From NCBI RefSeq assembly GCF_000021805.1, contig NC_011726.1:2698097-2762096 (forward strand): a stretch of 64,000 nt of DNA, given 5' to 3'. Positions 46,394 through 55,776 of the stretch are shown here, one piece after another. The DNA is from Rippkaea orientalis PCC 8801 (GTDB taxonomy: Bacteria > Cyanobacteriota > Cyanobacteriia > Cyanobacteriales > Microcystaceae). The notes beneath the pieces were generated by a model. The model was not told the origin of the DNA. It worked only from the letters and a program-made list of their open reading frames with translations, and ran no database searches. Made by a program: the position numbers and the translations under genes. How positions within the stretch are numbered: the first letter of the stretch is position 1; each line of letters opens with the position of its first letter.

Positions 46394-46599
46394 GAGAATT
46401 TGGGTTAATTAAGGGTAGCAGTTATAGATAAAGCACTATGATATTGTTGACTATTCATAGATTATATCAAGGTGATTGATAATCATAAAGATCTATGAAT
46501 TATTAGGAGCGTAATTTATAGCGAAAAGAACGACTATTAAAGACTAATTTTAGTTCCTTCTTCCACGTTTAACAGGGACGAAAAAAAAAGCGTCACTGG

Positions 46600-46680
46600 G
46601 TGGAAACCTATTGTCTTTGCTTGCGTCACAATAGGGGTGTGTGTGAGGAGTAAGAACGAAAGACAAAAACTCTTGGGGTC
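46600..46680 (-). ncRNA. yfr1: Yfr1-type small regulatory RNA
   Basis: On the minus strand the exact 13-nt Yfr1 core ACTCCTCACACAC is present (plus coordinates 46639-46651). It is followed by a stem-loop with perfect 8-bp arms CCTATTGT (46635-46628) and ACAATAGG (46614-46607). Yfr1 is a cyanobacterial sRNA with an unpaired core between two stem-loops that regulates outer-membrane protein mRNAs by base pairing. A T9 run lies at 46589-46581. The 5' end is uncertain: the hairpin at 46669-46711 may be its first stem. Boundaries approximate. Confidence 0.78.
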
Positions 46681-46711
46681 GAAACATGGCCAGACTCCCA
46701 AGGGTCTTTTT
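46669..46711. terminator. Hairpin with U-runs on both strands next to Yfr1
   Basis: Arms ACTCTTGGGGTC and GACTCCCAAGGGT pair with one bulge and two G-U pairs around a 12-nt loop. T-runs follow on the plus strand (46707-46711) and on the minus strand (46669-46665). It may be a bidirectional terminator, or on the minus strand the first stem-loop of Yfr1. Confidence 0.5.
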
Positions 46712-46805
46712 CTGTTTATAATTGCTAGTTAAGGATGACGGTTTTTTCTTCTGGAGAAAGTCATTATCCCTGATTAACTTTCATTGTATTGCAGTAGGGA
46801 ATAAC

Positions 46806-47282
46806 ATGAGTCAAGACGTTTGGCAACAACCAGAGATTATCACTTGGAGTCAACTATTATTAGACAGTTATCAAAGGTTATTAGGAAAGCAACTCATTGC
46901 AAGAATTGGCAATGCAGAAGAAGACGCTAAAATACTTTTTTTTGCCCCTATGGTTGTGGTTTCCCATGGAAAAGAAGCGAATCCAATTTTTAATTATGGG
47001 AATCAAACGGCCTTGACTCTTTGGGAAATGACTTGGCAAGAATTTATTGAAACTCCTTCTAGAAATACGGTTAATCCCATAGAATTAGAAGAGTTAGCTA
47101 CAAGAGAAAAATTATTACAAAAAGCCCAAGAGCAAGGCTTTATGGATAATATCAAAGGAATCCGCATTTCTAAAACAGGCAAGCGTTTTTTAATCGAAAA
47201 TGTTATTGTTTGGAACGTTATTGATTCTAATAATAAAACTTGGGGTCAAGCTGCTACTTATCCTAATTGGACGTTTCTTTAG
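46806..47282 (+). CDS. MEKHLA-domain protein
   Basis: 158 residues from ATG 46806. An upstream in-frame start at 46722 would add an unlikely 28-residue tail and has no ribosome site. Sequence MSQDVWQQPEIITWSQLLLDSYQRLLGKQLI and ALTLWEMTWQEFIETPSRNTVNP match the MEKHLA domain, a PAS-like fold first defined in plant HD-ZIP III proteins and also found in bacteria. Cyanobacterial members are single-domain and of unknown function. Soluble, monocistronic. Confidence 0.85.
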   Translation: MSQDVWQQPEIITWSQLLLDSYQRLLGKQLIARIGNAEEDAKILFFAPMVVVSHGKEANPIFNYGNQTALTLWEMTWQEFIETPSRNTVNPIELEELATREKLLQKAQEQGFMDNIKGIRISKTGKRFLIENVIVWNVIDSNNKTWGQAATYPNWTFL

Positions 47283-47343
47283 TTAATCGGTTACTTGCTA
47301 GTAAAAATGCTAAAATAATAATGTAGAAAATTCTTATTAAGTC

Positions 47344-47760
47344 ATGTCTGCTAGAGATGCTTATCATGGAATTGTAAAAACTGCCCTCCAGAAAGACGGA
47401 TGGTTAATCACCCATGATCCCTATCCCCTTCAAGCAGGAAGTTTTGATTTAGCAATTGATTTAGGGGTCGAAAAAATTATTGCAGCACAGAGAAAAGAAC
47501 GGAAAATTGCCGTTGAAATTAAAAGTTTTCTGGGTTCATCGAGAATTTCGCAATTTTATGGAGCATTAGGACAATTTATTACCTATCGAACAGCATTAGA
47601 GATACAAGAAAAAGAGAGAACCTTATATTTAGCAGTTTCTAATGATGTTTATGAAAAATTTTTCATAACTCCCTTTATTCAATCTTTAGTTAAGAAAAAT
47701 CAACTTTATCTCATGATTTATGATATTGAACAGGAGGTCATAGAACAATGGCAACCTTAG
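47344..47760 (+). CDS. xisH: XisH-family excision-controlling factor
   Basis: 138 residues, full-length XisH: MSARDAYHGIVKTALQKDGWLITHDPY, then FDLAIDLG and KIAVEIKSFLG, a PD-(D/E)XK-like Asp and ExK pair. XisH was named for its need, with XisF and XisI, in excision of the fdxN element in heterocysts. Most genomes carry xisH/xisI with no xisF, as here, so another function must exist. It overlaps xisI by 13 bp (translational coupling). No fdxN element or recombinase is in the window. Confidence 0.93.
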   Translation: MSARDAYHGIVKTALQKDGWLITHDPYPLQAGSFDLAIDLGVEKIIAAQRKERKIAVEIKSFLGSSRISQFYGALGQFITYRTALEIQEKERTLYLAVSNDVYEKFFITPFIQSLVKKNQLYLMIYDIEQEVIEQWQP

Positions 47761-48089
47761 AAAAAATAGAACTTTATCGTCAATATATTCAAAAACTTTT
47801 AACGGAACATTCTCAAGTAATTTGGGATAAACGGATTCAAGCCCAAACTATTTTTGATGTTAAAAATGATCATTATCAATTGGTTTATGTGGGTTGGAAG
47901 GGTGCAAAACGGGTTTATGGAGTAGTTCTCCATCTAGATATTATTGATGAAAAAATTTGGATTCAACAAGACGGAACAGAAGTCGGAATTGCTAATAAAT
48001 TAGTTGAGTTGGGAGTTCCTAAAAAAGATATTGTTTTAGGATTTGATCCACCAATGATGAGACAATACACTGAATTTTCAGTTGGTTAA
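47748..48089 (+). CDS. xisI: XisI-family excision-controlling factor
   Basis: 113 residues, full-length XisI with the family segments LYRQYIQKLLTEHSQVIW, YQLVYVGWKGAKRVYGVVLHLDI, KIWIQQDGTEVGIANKLVELGVPKKDIVLGF. Small soluble protein. Overlaps the end of xisH by 13 bp, so the two form a fixed pair, and the partner-type organisation resembles a toxin-antitoxin or nuclease-immunity module. That interpretation is inference. Confidence 0.93.
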   Translation: MATLEKIELYRQYIQKLLTEHSQVIWDKRIQAQTIFDVKNDHYQLVYVGWKGAKRVYGVVLHLDIIDEKIWIQQDGTEVGIANKLVELGVPKKDIVLGFDPPMMRQYTEFSVG

Positions 48090-48304
48090 TCAGGAACAAA
48101 CTTAGTTTTTTTATGGTTAATTAACTTGAATTTCAAATACTTTATAAGACTAGAAAGCCTGTTCTGTTAGCCTCTCAATCTTTCCCAATTGTCCACAGTT
48201 ACCAGAAACTTTGAAGGATTTTTTAGTAATTATTTTAGAATTTACCCATATTGCCTGTTGCCTTAGCCAAGCGATCGCCCCTCATCAATGCTACAATTAA
48301 CCCT

Positions 48305-48392
48305 TATAGCTAGGGGTGTCTGAATTAAACCAGGCTGAGAAAGACCCTTAGAACCTGAGACTGGGTAATACCAGCGTAGGGAAGCTGTTTCT
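48305..48392 (+). promoter_or_regulatory. TPP riboswitch (THI element)
   Basis: Conserved THI-box parts appear in order: AGGGGTG (48312), CTGAGAAAGACCCTTAGAACCTGA (48334-48357, including the CUGAGA core) and TGGGTAATACCAGCGTAGGGAAGC (48362-48384). P1 arms AGCT/AGCT close it. It ends about 20 nt before the thiC start, so ligand binding could hide the ribosome site. Confidence 0.96.
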
Positions 48393-48402
48393 TGAGGTAT
48401 AA

Positions 48403-49791
<1,389 letters not shown>

Positions 49792-49796
49792 TCTTG

Positions 49797-49819
49797 TAGG
49801 GTGGCCTATGCCCACCCTA
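49797..49819. repeat. Palindromic repeat of the TAGGGTGG family
   Basis: TAGGGTGG (49797-49804) pairs with CCACCCTA (49812-49819) around a 7-nt loop. It lies in the 58-bp gap between convergent thiC and the YdcF-like gene and may terminate both. It shares its core with 6561-6583. Confidence 0.7.
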
Positions 49820-49849
49820 TTTACGTTTTGTCAAGTCAGAAAATTGACG

Positions 49850-50575
49850 CTAACTGTTGAACTGATCATATCGCCAAATCAAGAGGGCATAAATATAGGC
49901 AATGGTTTCAGAAATAACCGATCGCACTCCTTCACTAGCAGTCCACCATTGTTTCGCTTCATAATAGGGGGACGGATAGGCGATCGCCCCGACTCGCATT
50001 TGAGTCCCTAGAACCCGTTTAAAAATTAACCAACTGCGTCGTGTATGGACATCGTAGGAATAAAGATTAACTTTTTTAACGAGGGTATTAGACTCAATTA
50101 ACCAATCTTTAACGGCGATCGCTGAGGCTGCTGTACGGTTCATTTTAATATCACTAGCAGCGACAGGAATTACTTTGTCTACTTCTAACCCTAGGGCGAT
50201 CGCTTTAGCTGCTGCTACTTCTGCTTGACTTTTATAGTGGCCTAAATGCTTGTCTTGGCTAAAAAAAATCCCAGTCGTAATCATGAGTTGATAATCTTTA
50301 TTTTTAAATTCTGCGATCGCTCCTTTAATGACTTCATCGCTTACCCATCCTTCTACAACTAAAATATCAGCTTTTCTCAAAGGAACCGATAACGCTAGAA
50401 ATGGTTGAATCCCAATAAAGATTAACAGGCTCATTATGATTATTGCTAAGAAAACAAGAGCCCATCCTTCAAGGGTTAGAGTCCATTGGGCTTTATATTC
50501 TAATAATCCCCACCATTCTTGACGATAGCACGAAGATACGACAAACAAGAACATTATTTCACTAACTAAATTCAA
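49850..50575 (-). CDS. YdcF/DUF218-like membrane-anchored protein
   Basis: 241 residues. A long N-terminal hydrophobic anchor (LTLEGWALVFLAIIIMSLLIFIGIQPFLAL) precedes a soluble domain with the YdcF/ElyC pattern ADILVVEGWVSDEVIKGAIAEFKNKDYQLMITTG, a Rossmann-like fold. A C-terminal hydrophobic segment (VISETIAYIYALLIW) follows. Such proteins act at the envelope and are often polysaccharide or cell-wall linked. The function here is unknown. It overlaps no gene; the DUF2301 gene follows upstream by 15 bp on the same strand, so the two are an operon. Confidence 0.75.
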   Translation of the reverse strand: MNLVSEIMFLFVVSSCYRQEWWGLLEYKAQWTLTLEGWALVFLAIIIMSLLIFIGIQPFLALSVPLRKADILVVEGWVSDEVIKGAIAEFKNKDYQLMITTGIFFSQDKHLGHYKSQAEVAAAKAIALGLEVDKVIPVAASDIKMNRTAASAIAVKDWLIESNTLVKKVNLYSYDVHTRRSWLIFKRVLGTQMRVGAIAYPSPYYEAKQWWTASEGVRSVISETIAYIYALLIWRYDQFNS

Positions 50576-50590
50576 CTAATGGGTGTAATT

Positions 50591-51238
50591 TTAGTTTCTG
50601 ACTTTATCAAGATAGATAAAGACAGATTTATCGCCAATATCAGGAGGAATTGATTGAATGGCTTTACGCAGAACAAAAATGATAAATAATCCTGCCCAAC
50701 CCATTAATAATCCCTGTTCTATATTGGCTGGTAATAAACGGGTTAAATGTCCTAGCAATAACATCGGAACTAAGACGGTTAGAACTTTGGCTTCTAGGCG
50801 ATTAAAACAGAAGGCTTCCTTAAAATAAATGCCCGTTAAAGCCGCAAAGGTAAAGCCAATTCCTAACAGAGTTAATGGCTGATGGTAAACGAATAAGACT
50901 AGGGGTTCAGGACTTTGTTTCGCTATCACTAAAGTAGCTATGGTTCCTAGGAGCCAAAAGAGTTGTAACAGTCGATGAAGGGGACGTAAATAAATGTGAA
51001 TAGTTATTAAACTTATGCCTAATCCTAAAGAAAATAGTCCAAATAATACAACTATTGCCTCTAATACCCAATTTTGTTCGCCTTTAACCAAAATCAAAGC
51101 TGTTCCCACGGCAAAGCTTAAGGCACAGAGAAATAACCCCAGACGGTAGATAATGACTCCCCGACGATCTGCTGGTGTGATGGTAAAGTCACCAAATTGT
51201 CCGTGATAAATTGTTGGTTGTGCTTGTGTTGTCTCCAT
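50591..51238 (-). CDS. DUF2301 integral membrane protein
   Basis: 215 residues with about seven predicted membrane helices (LFLCALSFAVGTALILV, AIVVLFGLFSLGLGISLITIHIYL, LLQLFWLLGTIATLVI and later ones) and a soluble N-terminus ending PADRRGVIIYRLG. It matches the cyanobacterium-restricted DUF2301. Function unknown; may share a membrane role with the YdcF-like protein downstream. Starts with ATG 51238 preceded by a GGAGG ribosome site (minus strand, CCTCC at 51243-51247). Confidence 0.85.
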   Translation of the reverse strand: METTQAQPTIYHGQFGDFTITPADRRGVIIYRLGLFLCALSFAVGTALILVKGEQNWVLEAIVVLFGLFSLGLGISLITIHIYLRPLHRLLQLFWLLGTIATLVIAKQSPEPLVLFVYHQPLTLLGIGFTFAALTGIYFKEAFCFNRLEAKVLTVLVPMLLLGHLTRLLPANIEQGLLMGWAGLFIIFVLRKAIQSIPPDIGDKSVFIYLDKVRN

Positions 51239-51655
51239 CTTGACCTCCTAACTTAAATTTAACGCTTAAATCTTATCTAATTTTCCTAAGAAATTATAAT
51301 AACTTATCTTTAATGCTAAAGTGAATCTTAAATTTTTAAACCACCTTTTTAGACTTAGGTTAGCATTAACAATGACTTTAATTTTTTATTGGCAAATTTT
51401 TCAGAAAAAAGGCTTTTTACCTGACGTTATTACTGAATTATTAATAAATACTATGATTGTTGGTTTTGAACAAAAGTCTAGCGTTAGAATAGTTAGTGTA
51501 ATAGGTAAGGCGCTAGGTAAAGCGAGATAGTTAGCGACCGAATAAATAGTGTGGAGTGAGGAAGTGAAAGGCCCGAAGCATTTTAGCGAAAGGGAATCTT
51601 TATAAAAATAGCAGTTGCTATGAAGTACTGCTCCTAACACTCTTTGGAGGTCAAA
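51239..51655. promoter_or_regulatory. Long leader region before cop23
   Basis: 417 bp with no gene. A 69-codon frame (51321-51530) lacks a ribosome site. An AGCAGT/ACTGCT hairpin (51610-51632) sits just upstream of the GGAGG ribosome site at 51646-51650. A long 5' leader with a hairpin near the start codon could give post-transcriptional control of the circadian-type gene. Confidence 0.4.
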
Positions 51656-52354
51656 ATGGTTAACAATTCAGCTAAGGTTATTGCGACAAGTGCATTGGTT
51701 GCCGTTGGCTTACTAGCCACTATTTCTGGAGCAAGTGCCGATGATAAATATCCTCAGTACAACATGATCACAGAAGGATTTCCTTCTACTGTAGATTGGG
51801 AAAGCAGCCAAGCAGTAACTCCCCATGTTGTGGAAAAGGTGGTTTTCGCCTGTGTGAAGCAAGATGATGGAACCTACTCTACCGTTGAAAAAGTGGTTCG
51901 GGAAACAATGGATCCCGATAACTACCCCGTTTACAGCACTGAGGATCTTTCCGCTCAGTACGGACTCGATGGTAAACCCATGATGGTTTGGACAGCAACC
52001 CTGGCCTCTAACCATCCCAAGGGAATCTATGCTCCTGAAAATCGTTGTCAATACGTTAGTACTCGCTTATCCAATCTTTCCTACTCCTTTGGTCTAGTGA
52101 CCCCCGAACAGGTGGCAAAACTGGGCGAGGCTAGCCGCAATGGTAAGGTCAATGGACAACAGGTGGTCTTCTTGTCTCAACCCGATGCTTCTACGGCTCG
52201 TGGTCAAAACATGATCTTCACCCTGAAGCCTGATAATGCCAAACAACCCAGTACTACCCTAACACAATTCCAAATTGGGATTTCTGCTGGTACAGCCGCT
52301 GGGATTGGTGGACCTGACCTTCCTGCTGGAAAACTGCCCCCTGTCATCGAATAG
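51656..52354 (+). CDS. COP23-family (circadian oscillating protein) secreted protein
   Basis: 232 residues from ATG 51656. The TTG 12 bp upstream is part of the GGAGG ribosome site and is rejected. Signal peptide about 1-27 (ATSALVAVGLLATISGASA-DD). The mature part contains the conserved VVFACVKQDDGTYSTVEKV and RCQYVSTRLSNL Cys-bearing segments of the COP23 family, first described as a membrane-associated protein with circadian expression in Synechococcus RF-1. Periplasmic or membrane-attached. The name is by family resemblance. Confidence 0.85.
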   Translation: MVNNSAKVIATSALVAVGLLATISGASADDKYPQYNMITEGFPSTVDWESSQAVTPHVVEKVVFACVKQDDGTYSTVEKVVRETMDPDNYPVYSTEDLSAQYGLDGKPMMVWTATLASNHPKGIYAPENRCQYVSTRLSNLSYSFGLVTPEQVAKLGEASRNGKVNGQQVVFLSQPDASTARGQNMIFTLKPDNAKQPSTTLTQFQIGISAGTAAGIGGPDLPAGKLPPVIE

Positions 52355-52459
52355 ATCAAGTTTTAGGGAAAGAACGCATCAAATCTATTGTTCTTTCCTA
52401 CTTGATTCGGTTAATCTTCTAGAGAGTGAGCCCTGTGGTTACTCTCTATTTTCCTATTT

Positions 52460-52747
52460 ATGGACTTACAATTTGAATGGGATAATCAAAAAGCAAGACT
52501 TAATCAAAAAAAGCATGGTATCACTTTTGAAGAAGCCCAAATGGTTTTTTAAGATCCTTTAGCCTATATCTTTGATGATGAGTGGCATTCCGTCGGTGAA
52601 AAACGAGAAATTCTTATCGGACACGATGACAACAATCGCCTTTTATTAGTGTGTTTTACTCAAAGAAATCAGATAATCCGTATTATTAGCGCACGGTTAA
52701 CAACCCAAAAGGAACGCCACGACTATGAAGAATACACACAATTCTGA
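52460..52747 (+). pseudogene. BrnT-type toxin with an in-frame stop
   Basis: A 95-codon frame encodes a complete BrnT-like ribonuclease toxin: FEWDNQKARLNQKKHGITFEEAQMVF, then stop TAA at 52550-52552, then DPLAYIFDDEWHSVGEKREILIGHDDNNRLLLVCFTQRNQIIRIISARLTTQKERHDYEEY. The rest of the family pattern (KxxKHGI, EExR/RIISAR) is intact, so only one nonsense change at codon 31 breaks it. The last 23 bp overlap the antitoxin gene. Confidence 0.88.
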
Positions 52748-52949
52748 AATTAATCAAAATTTAGACGATGACTTACTTCCTGAATATAACTTTGATTATA
52801 CCAAGGCTCATCCTAATCGTTTTGCGGTTCAGGTTAATGAGACACCAATAACAGTTACCTTAGAATCAGATGTTGCCCAAGTTTTCAAAACGTCTGAAGA
52901 TGTTAACAAAGCACTTAGAGCTATCCTATCTGCTATCCCTGAAAAATAA
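52725..52949 (+). CDS. BrnA-type antitoxin
   Basis: 74 residues: DLLPEYNFDYTKAHPNRFAVQ linker typical of BrnT-associated antitoxins, then a ribbon-helix-helix-like end (VTLESDVAQVFKTSEDVNKALRAILSA). Frame intact. It overlaps the damaged toxin gene by 23 bp, the usual arrangement, and is followed within 3 bp by the FutB-type permease gene. It could still repress the shared promoter. Family by context and motif. Confidence 0.82.
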   Translation: MKNTHNSEINQNLDDDLLPEYNFDYTKAHPNRFAVQVNETPITVTLESDVAQVFKTSEDVNKALRAILSAIPEK

Positions 52950-52952
52950 CCC

Positions 52953-54635
52953 ATGTCCCCTTCTAATTCCCTTTCTCCTAACCCAAAATCCTTGCTAACT
53001 CGTCTTCCCGTCAATGGCTGGACTGTTCTCGTCATTGTTATTGCGATTTTAATTGCCATTCCCATTTTATTTGTTGTCGGTAGTGTTTTTACGGATACAG
53101 GCGAAGTTTGGCAACATTTAGCCTCAACTGTCCTCAAAGATTATATTTTGAACTCCCTCTGGTTAATGATAGGAGTCGGGGTAGGAGTGCTTATTATTGG
53201 GGTAGGAACCGCTTGGTTAGTTACCATGTGTCGTTTTTGGGGTTGTCGGTGGTTTGAATGGTTATTGCTCCTTCCCCTATCAGCCCCCGCCTATTTACTC
53301 GCCTATACCTACACCGATATGCTGGACTACTATGGGCCGGTACAGATGGTGTTACGTCATTGGTTTGGCTGGAGTAGCGTGACAGATTATTGGTTCCCCA
53401 ATATTCGATCGCTGTGGGGAGCGATCGCTATGTTAATCTTAGTCCTCTATCCCTACGTTTATCTCTTAGCCCGCACCGCCTTTCTAGAACAGTCGGTTTG
53501 TACCCTAGAAGCCAGTCGTTCCCTAGGGTGTACCCCCTGGCAAAGTTTTTATCAAATTGCCCTTCCCTTAGCCCGTCCGGCGGTGATGGCCGGGTTAGCC
53601 CTAGCCTTGATGGAAACCCTCAACGATTTCGGAACGGTACAGTATTTTGGGGTAAATACCTTTACAACGGGGATTTATAGTACTTGGTTTGGATTAGGAG
53701 AACGGGTAGCTGCTGCCCAATTAGCCGCTTTTTTGATGTTATTTATTTTGGGCTTAATTGGCTTAGAATTATGGTCCCGTCGTCAAGCGCGTTACTATCA
53801 AACCACCAGTCCCCATTTGGCGATTACCCGCTATCAATTAGGAGGGGGAAGAGGAATCTTGGCGTTTTTAGCCTGTTTTATTCCCTTCTTTTTAGGATTT
53901 GTTGCCCCTTGTGCCTATTTAGTTGAGTTGATCGGGTCAAATCTGTCAGAAGCCTTAGAAAATAATTTTTGGCAATTAGCCAGTCATAGTTTTATTTTAT
54001 CGGTTTTGACCGCGATCGCTGCTTTAATTTTAGCCTTAATTATGGCCTATGGACATCGACTCCAATCGAGTCCTATGATGGGCTTAGGGGTTCGTCTTGC
54101 TGCGATTGGTTATGCTATTCCTGGATCAGTCATTGCGGTGGGAATTTTAATTCCGTTGGGACGTTTAGATAATTTGATTAGTCACTCAATGGAACAGTTT
54201 TTTGGCATCAGCACAGGATTATTAATTAGTGGGACAATTTTGTCCTTAATTTATTCCTATTTAGTGCGATTTTTAGCGGTAGCTTTTGGCTCAGTGGAGT
54301 CGAGTTTAAATAAAATTAAACCGAGTTTAGATGATGCAGCCAGAAGTTTAGGATATACTCCCACCAGTACCTTAATTAAGGTTCATACTCCTTTAATGTC
54401 TGGGGGAATGTTAACGGCAATTATGTTGGTTTTTGTGGATGTGATGAAGGAGTTACCCGCTACTTTAGTGATTCGTCCTTTTAATTTTGATACCCTAGCC
54501 ATTAGGGTTTATCAATATGCCTCCGATGAGCGATTAATTGAAGCGGCTGCACCCGCTTTAACCATCGTTGCGGTAGGAATCATTCCCGTGATCTTTTTAA
54601 GTCTTCAGATTGCTAAATCTAGGGGATCTAATTGA
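52953..54635 (+). CDS. Iron(III) ABC transporter permease, FutB-like
   Basis: 560 residues, a two-lobe permease with about 12 membrane helices. Both halves contain EAA-type loops (EASRSLGCTPWQSFYQIALPLARPAVMAGLA and DAARSLGYTPTSTLIKVHTPLMSGGMLTA) that contact the ATPase. This duplicated architecture is typical of ferric-iron permeases such as FutB/SfuB. The ATPase and binding-protein genes are not adjacent. Plasma membrane. It begins 3 bp after the antitoxin gene, possibly by chance. Confidence 0.87.
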   Translation: MSPSNSLSPNPKSLLTRLPVNGWTVLVIVIAILIAIPILFVVGSVFTDTGEVWQHLASTVLKDYILNSLWLMIGVGVGVLIIGVGTAWLVTMCRFWGCRWFEWLLLLPLSAPAYLLAYTYTDMLDYYGPVQMVLRHWFGWSSVTDYWFPNIRSLWGAIAMLILVLYPYVYLLARTAFLEQSVCTLEASRSLGCTPWQSFYQIALPLARPAVMAGLALALMETLNDFGTVQYFGVNTFTTGIYSTWFGLGERVAAAQLAAFLMLFILGLIGLELWSRRQARYYQTTSPHLAITRYQLGGGRGILAFLACFIPFFLGFVAPCAYLVELIGSNLSEALENNFWQLASHSFILSVLTAIAALILALIMAYGHRLQSSPMMGLGVRLAAIGYAIPGSVIAVGILIPLGRLDNLISHSMEQFFGISTGLLISGTILSLIYSYLVRFLAVAFGSVESSLNKIKPSLDDAARSLGYTPTSTLIKVHTPLMSGGMLTAIMLVFVDVMKELPATLVIRPFNFDTLAIRVYQYASDERLIEAAAPALTIVAVGIIPVIFLSLQIAKSRGSN

Positions 54636-54670
54636 TAACTGTTTACTGTTTACTGATAACTGTTTACTGA
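54633..54670. repeat. Heptamer repeat bridging futB stop and next start
   Basis: Five 7-nt units (TGATAAC, TGTTTAC) start exactly at the futB TGA and end at the ATG of the next gene (54671). Same STRR class as at 39357-39389. Confidence 0.85.
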
Positions 54671-55708
54671 ATGAATCTTGGTCAATGGATTGGACTATCT
54701 AGCCTGGTTATTTCTGGTTATATCCTCTGGGAGATTCGCCAACTTCTTCTACTGGTTTTCACCGCAATTATTTTTGCAACGGCTTTAAATCGATTAATTA
54801 ATAGGTTGTTAACATGGCAATTTAGAGGAGTTAAACTAACTCGAAATCTTGCTATTCTTATTAGCTTAATTGGAATTTTATTTTTAACTATTTTATTCTT
54901 TTTGTTAATTGTTCCTCCGTTTCTTGAGCAATTTGATAATTTAATTAAATTACTGCCTACTATATGGGAAAGACTGAGAGCAACCGTAATCCTATTAGTT
55001 CAAAAACAATCTCATTTTGATTGGCTACCTCCTCCCCCTTCTTTGAAAGATTTAATTGAACAATCACAGCCTTTATTTACTCAAATTTTTAAGAACTTTT
55101 TTGCCTTTTTCTCTAATTCGGTTGTCGCCATTATACAGCTACTTTTTGTCTTAGTTTTAACTGTTATGATGGTGATTAATCCTCAACTTTATCGCAAGGG
55201 TTTTCTCAAGCTTTTTCCCTCTTTTTATCGCCATCGAGTTGATGAAATTTTTACACTATCGGAGATTGCTTTAGGGAATTGGCTAACAGGAATTATGATT
55301 AATTGTCTCTTCATTGCTATCCTGAGTGGGGTTGGTTTATGGATTTTACAAGTTAAGTTAGTTTTGGTTCATGCTTTATTAGCGGGGTTGCTTAATTTTA
55401 TTCCTAATATTGGTCCTGCTGCTAGTGTTGTTTTTCCTATTATGGTTGCTGTATTAGATGAACCTTGGAAAATTTGGGTTATCTTAATTTGGTACTTTAT
55501 TATTCAAAATATCGAAAGTTATTGGTTAACACCAACAGTAATGGCTAAACAAGTTTCTCTCTTACCAGCTATTACTTTGATGGCACAAATTTTCTTTGCT
55601 CAATCCTTTGGACTGTTGGGTTTATTATTAGCACTTCCTTTAGCTGTTGTTGCTAAAACTTGGATTGAAGAAGTTTTATTTAAAGATATTTTAGATACTT
55701 GGAATTAA
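54671..55708 (+). CDS. AI-2E family transporter (PerM/TqsA type)
   Basis: 345 residues with seven to eight membrane helices. Family segments are visible: an early GLSSLVISGYILWEIRQLLLLVF, the central PSLKDLIEQ soluble loop, and GLLNFIPNIGPAASVVFPIMVAVL, a highly conserved motif, near residue 240. Members export autoinducer-2 or act as Na+/H+ antiporters; the substrate in cyanobacteria is not known. Its ATG follows the heptamer repeat, with no Shine-Dalgarno. Confidence 0.9.
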   Translation: MNLGQWIGLSSLVISGYILWEIRQLLLLVFTAIIFATALNRLINRLLTWQFRGVKLTRNLAILISLIGILFLTILFFLLIVPPFLEQFDNLIKLLPTIWERLRATVILLVQKQSHFDWLPPPPSLKDLIEQSQPLFTQIFKNFFAFFSNSVVAIIQLLFVLVLTVMMVINPQLYRKGFLKLFPSFYRHRVDEIFTLSEIALGNWLTGIMINCLFIAILSGVGLWILQVKLVLVHALLAGLLNFIPNIGPAASVVFPIMVAVLDEPWKIWVILIWYFIIQNIESYWLTPTVMAKQVSLLPAITLMAQIFFAQSFGLLGLLLALPLAVVAKTWIEEVLFKDILDTWN

Positions 55709-55776
55709 TTGAGCAGATTTATTGATAAAATGACTTTGAGAACTATTAATCTTAAAAAATTTAACTCTAAAATATT

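Noticed and set aside
46570-46636. Direct repeat GTGACGC near Yfr1 taken as a terminator
   Set aside because: The copies are in the same orientation and cannot form a hairpin; only the T9 run supports termination.
51321-51530. 69-codon frame in front of cop23
   Set aside because: No ribosome site, no recognisable pattern, and it lies in a region better explained as a leader.
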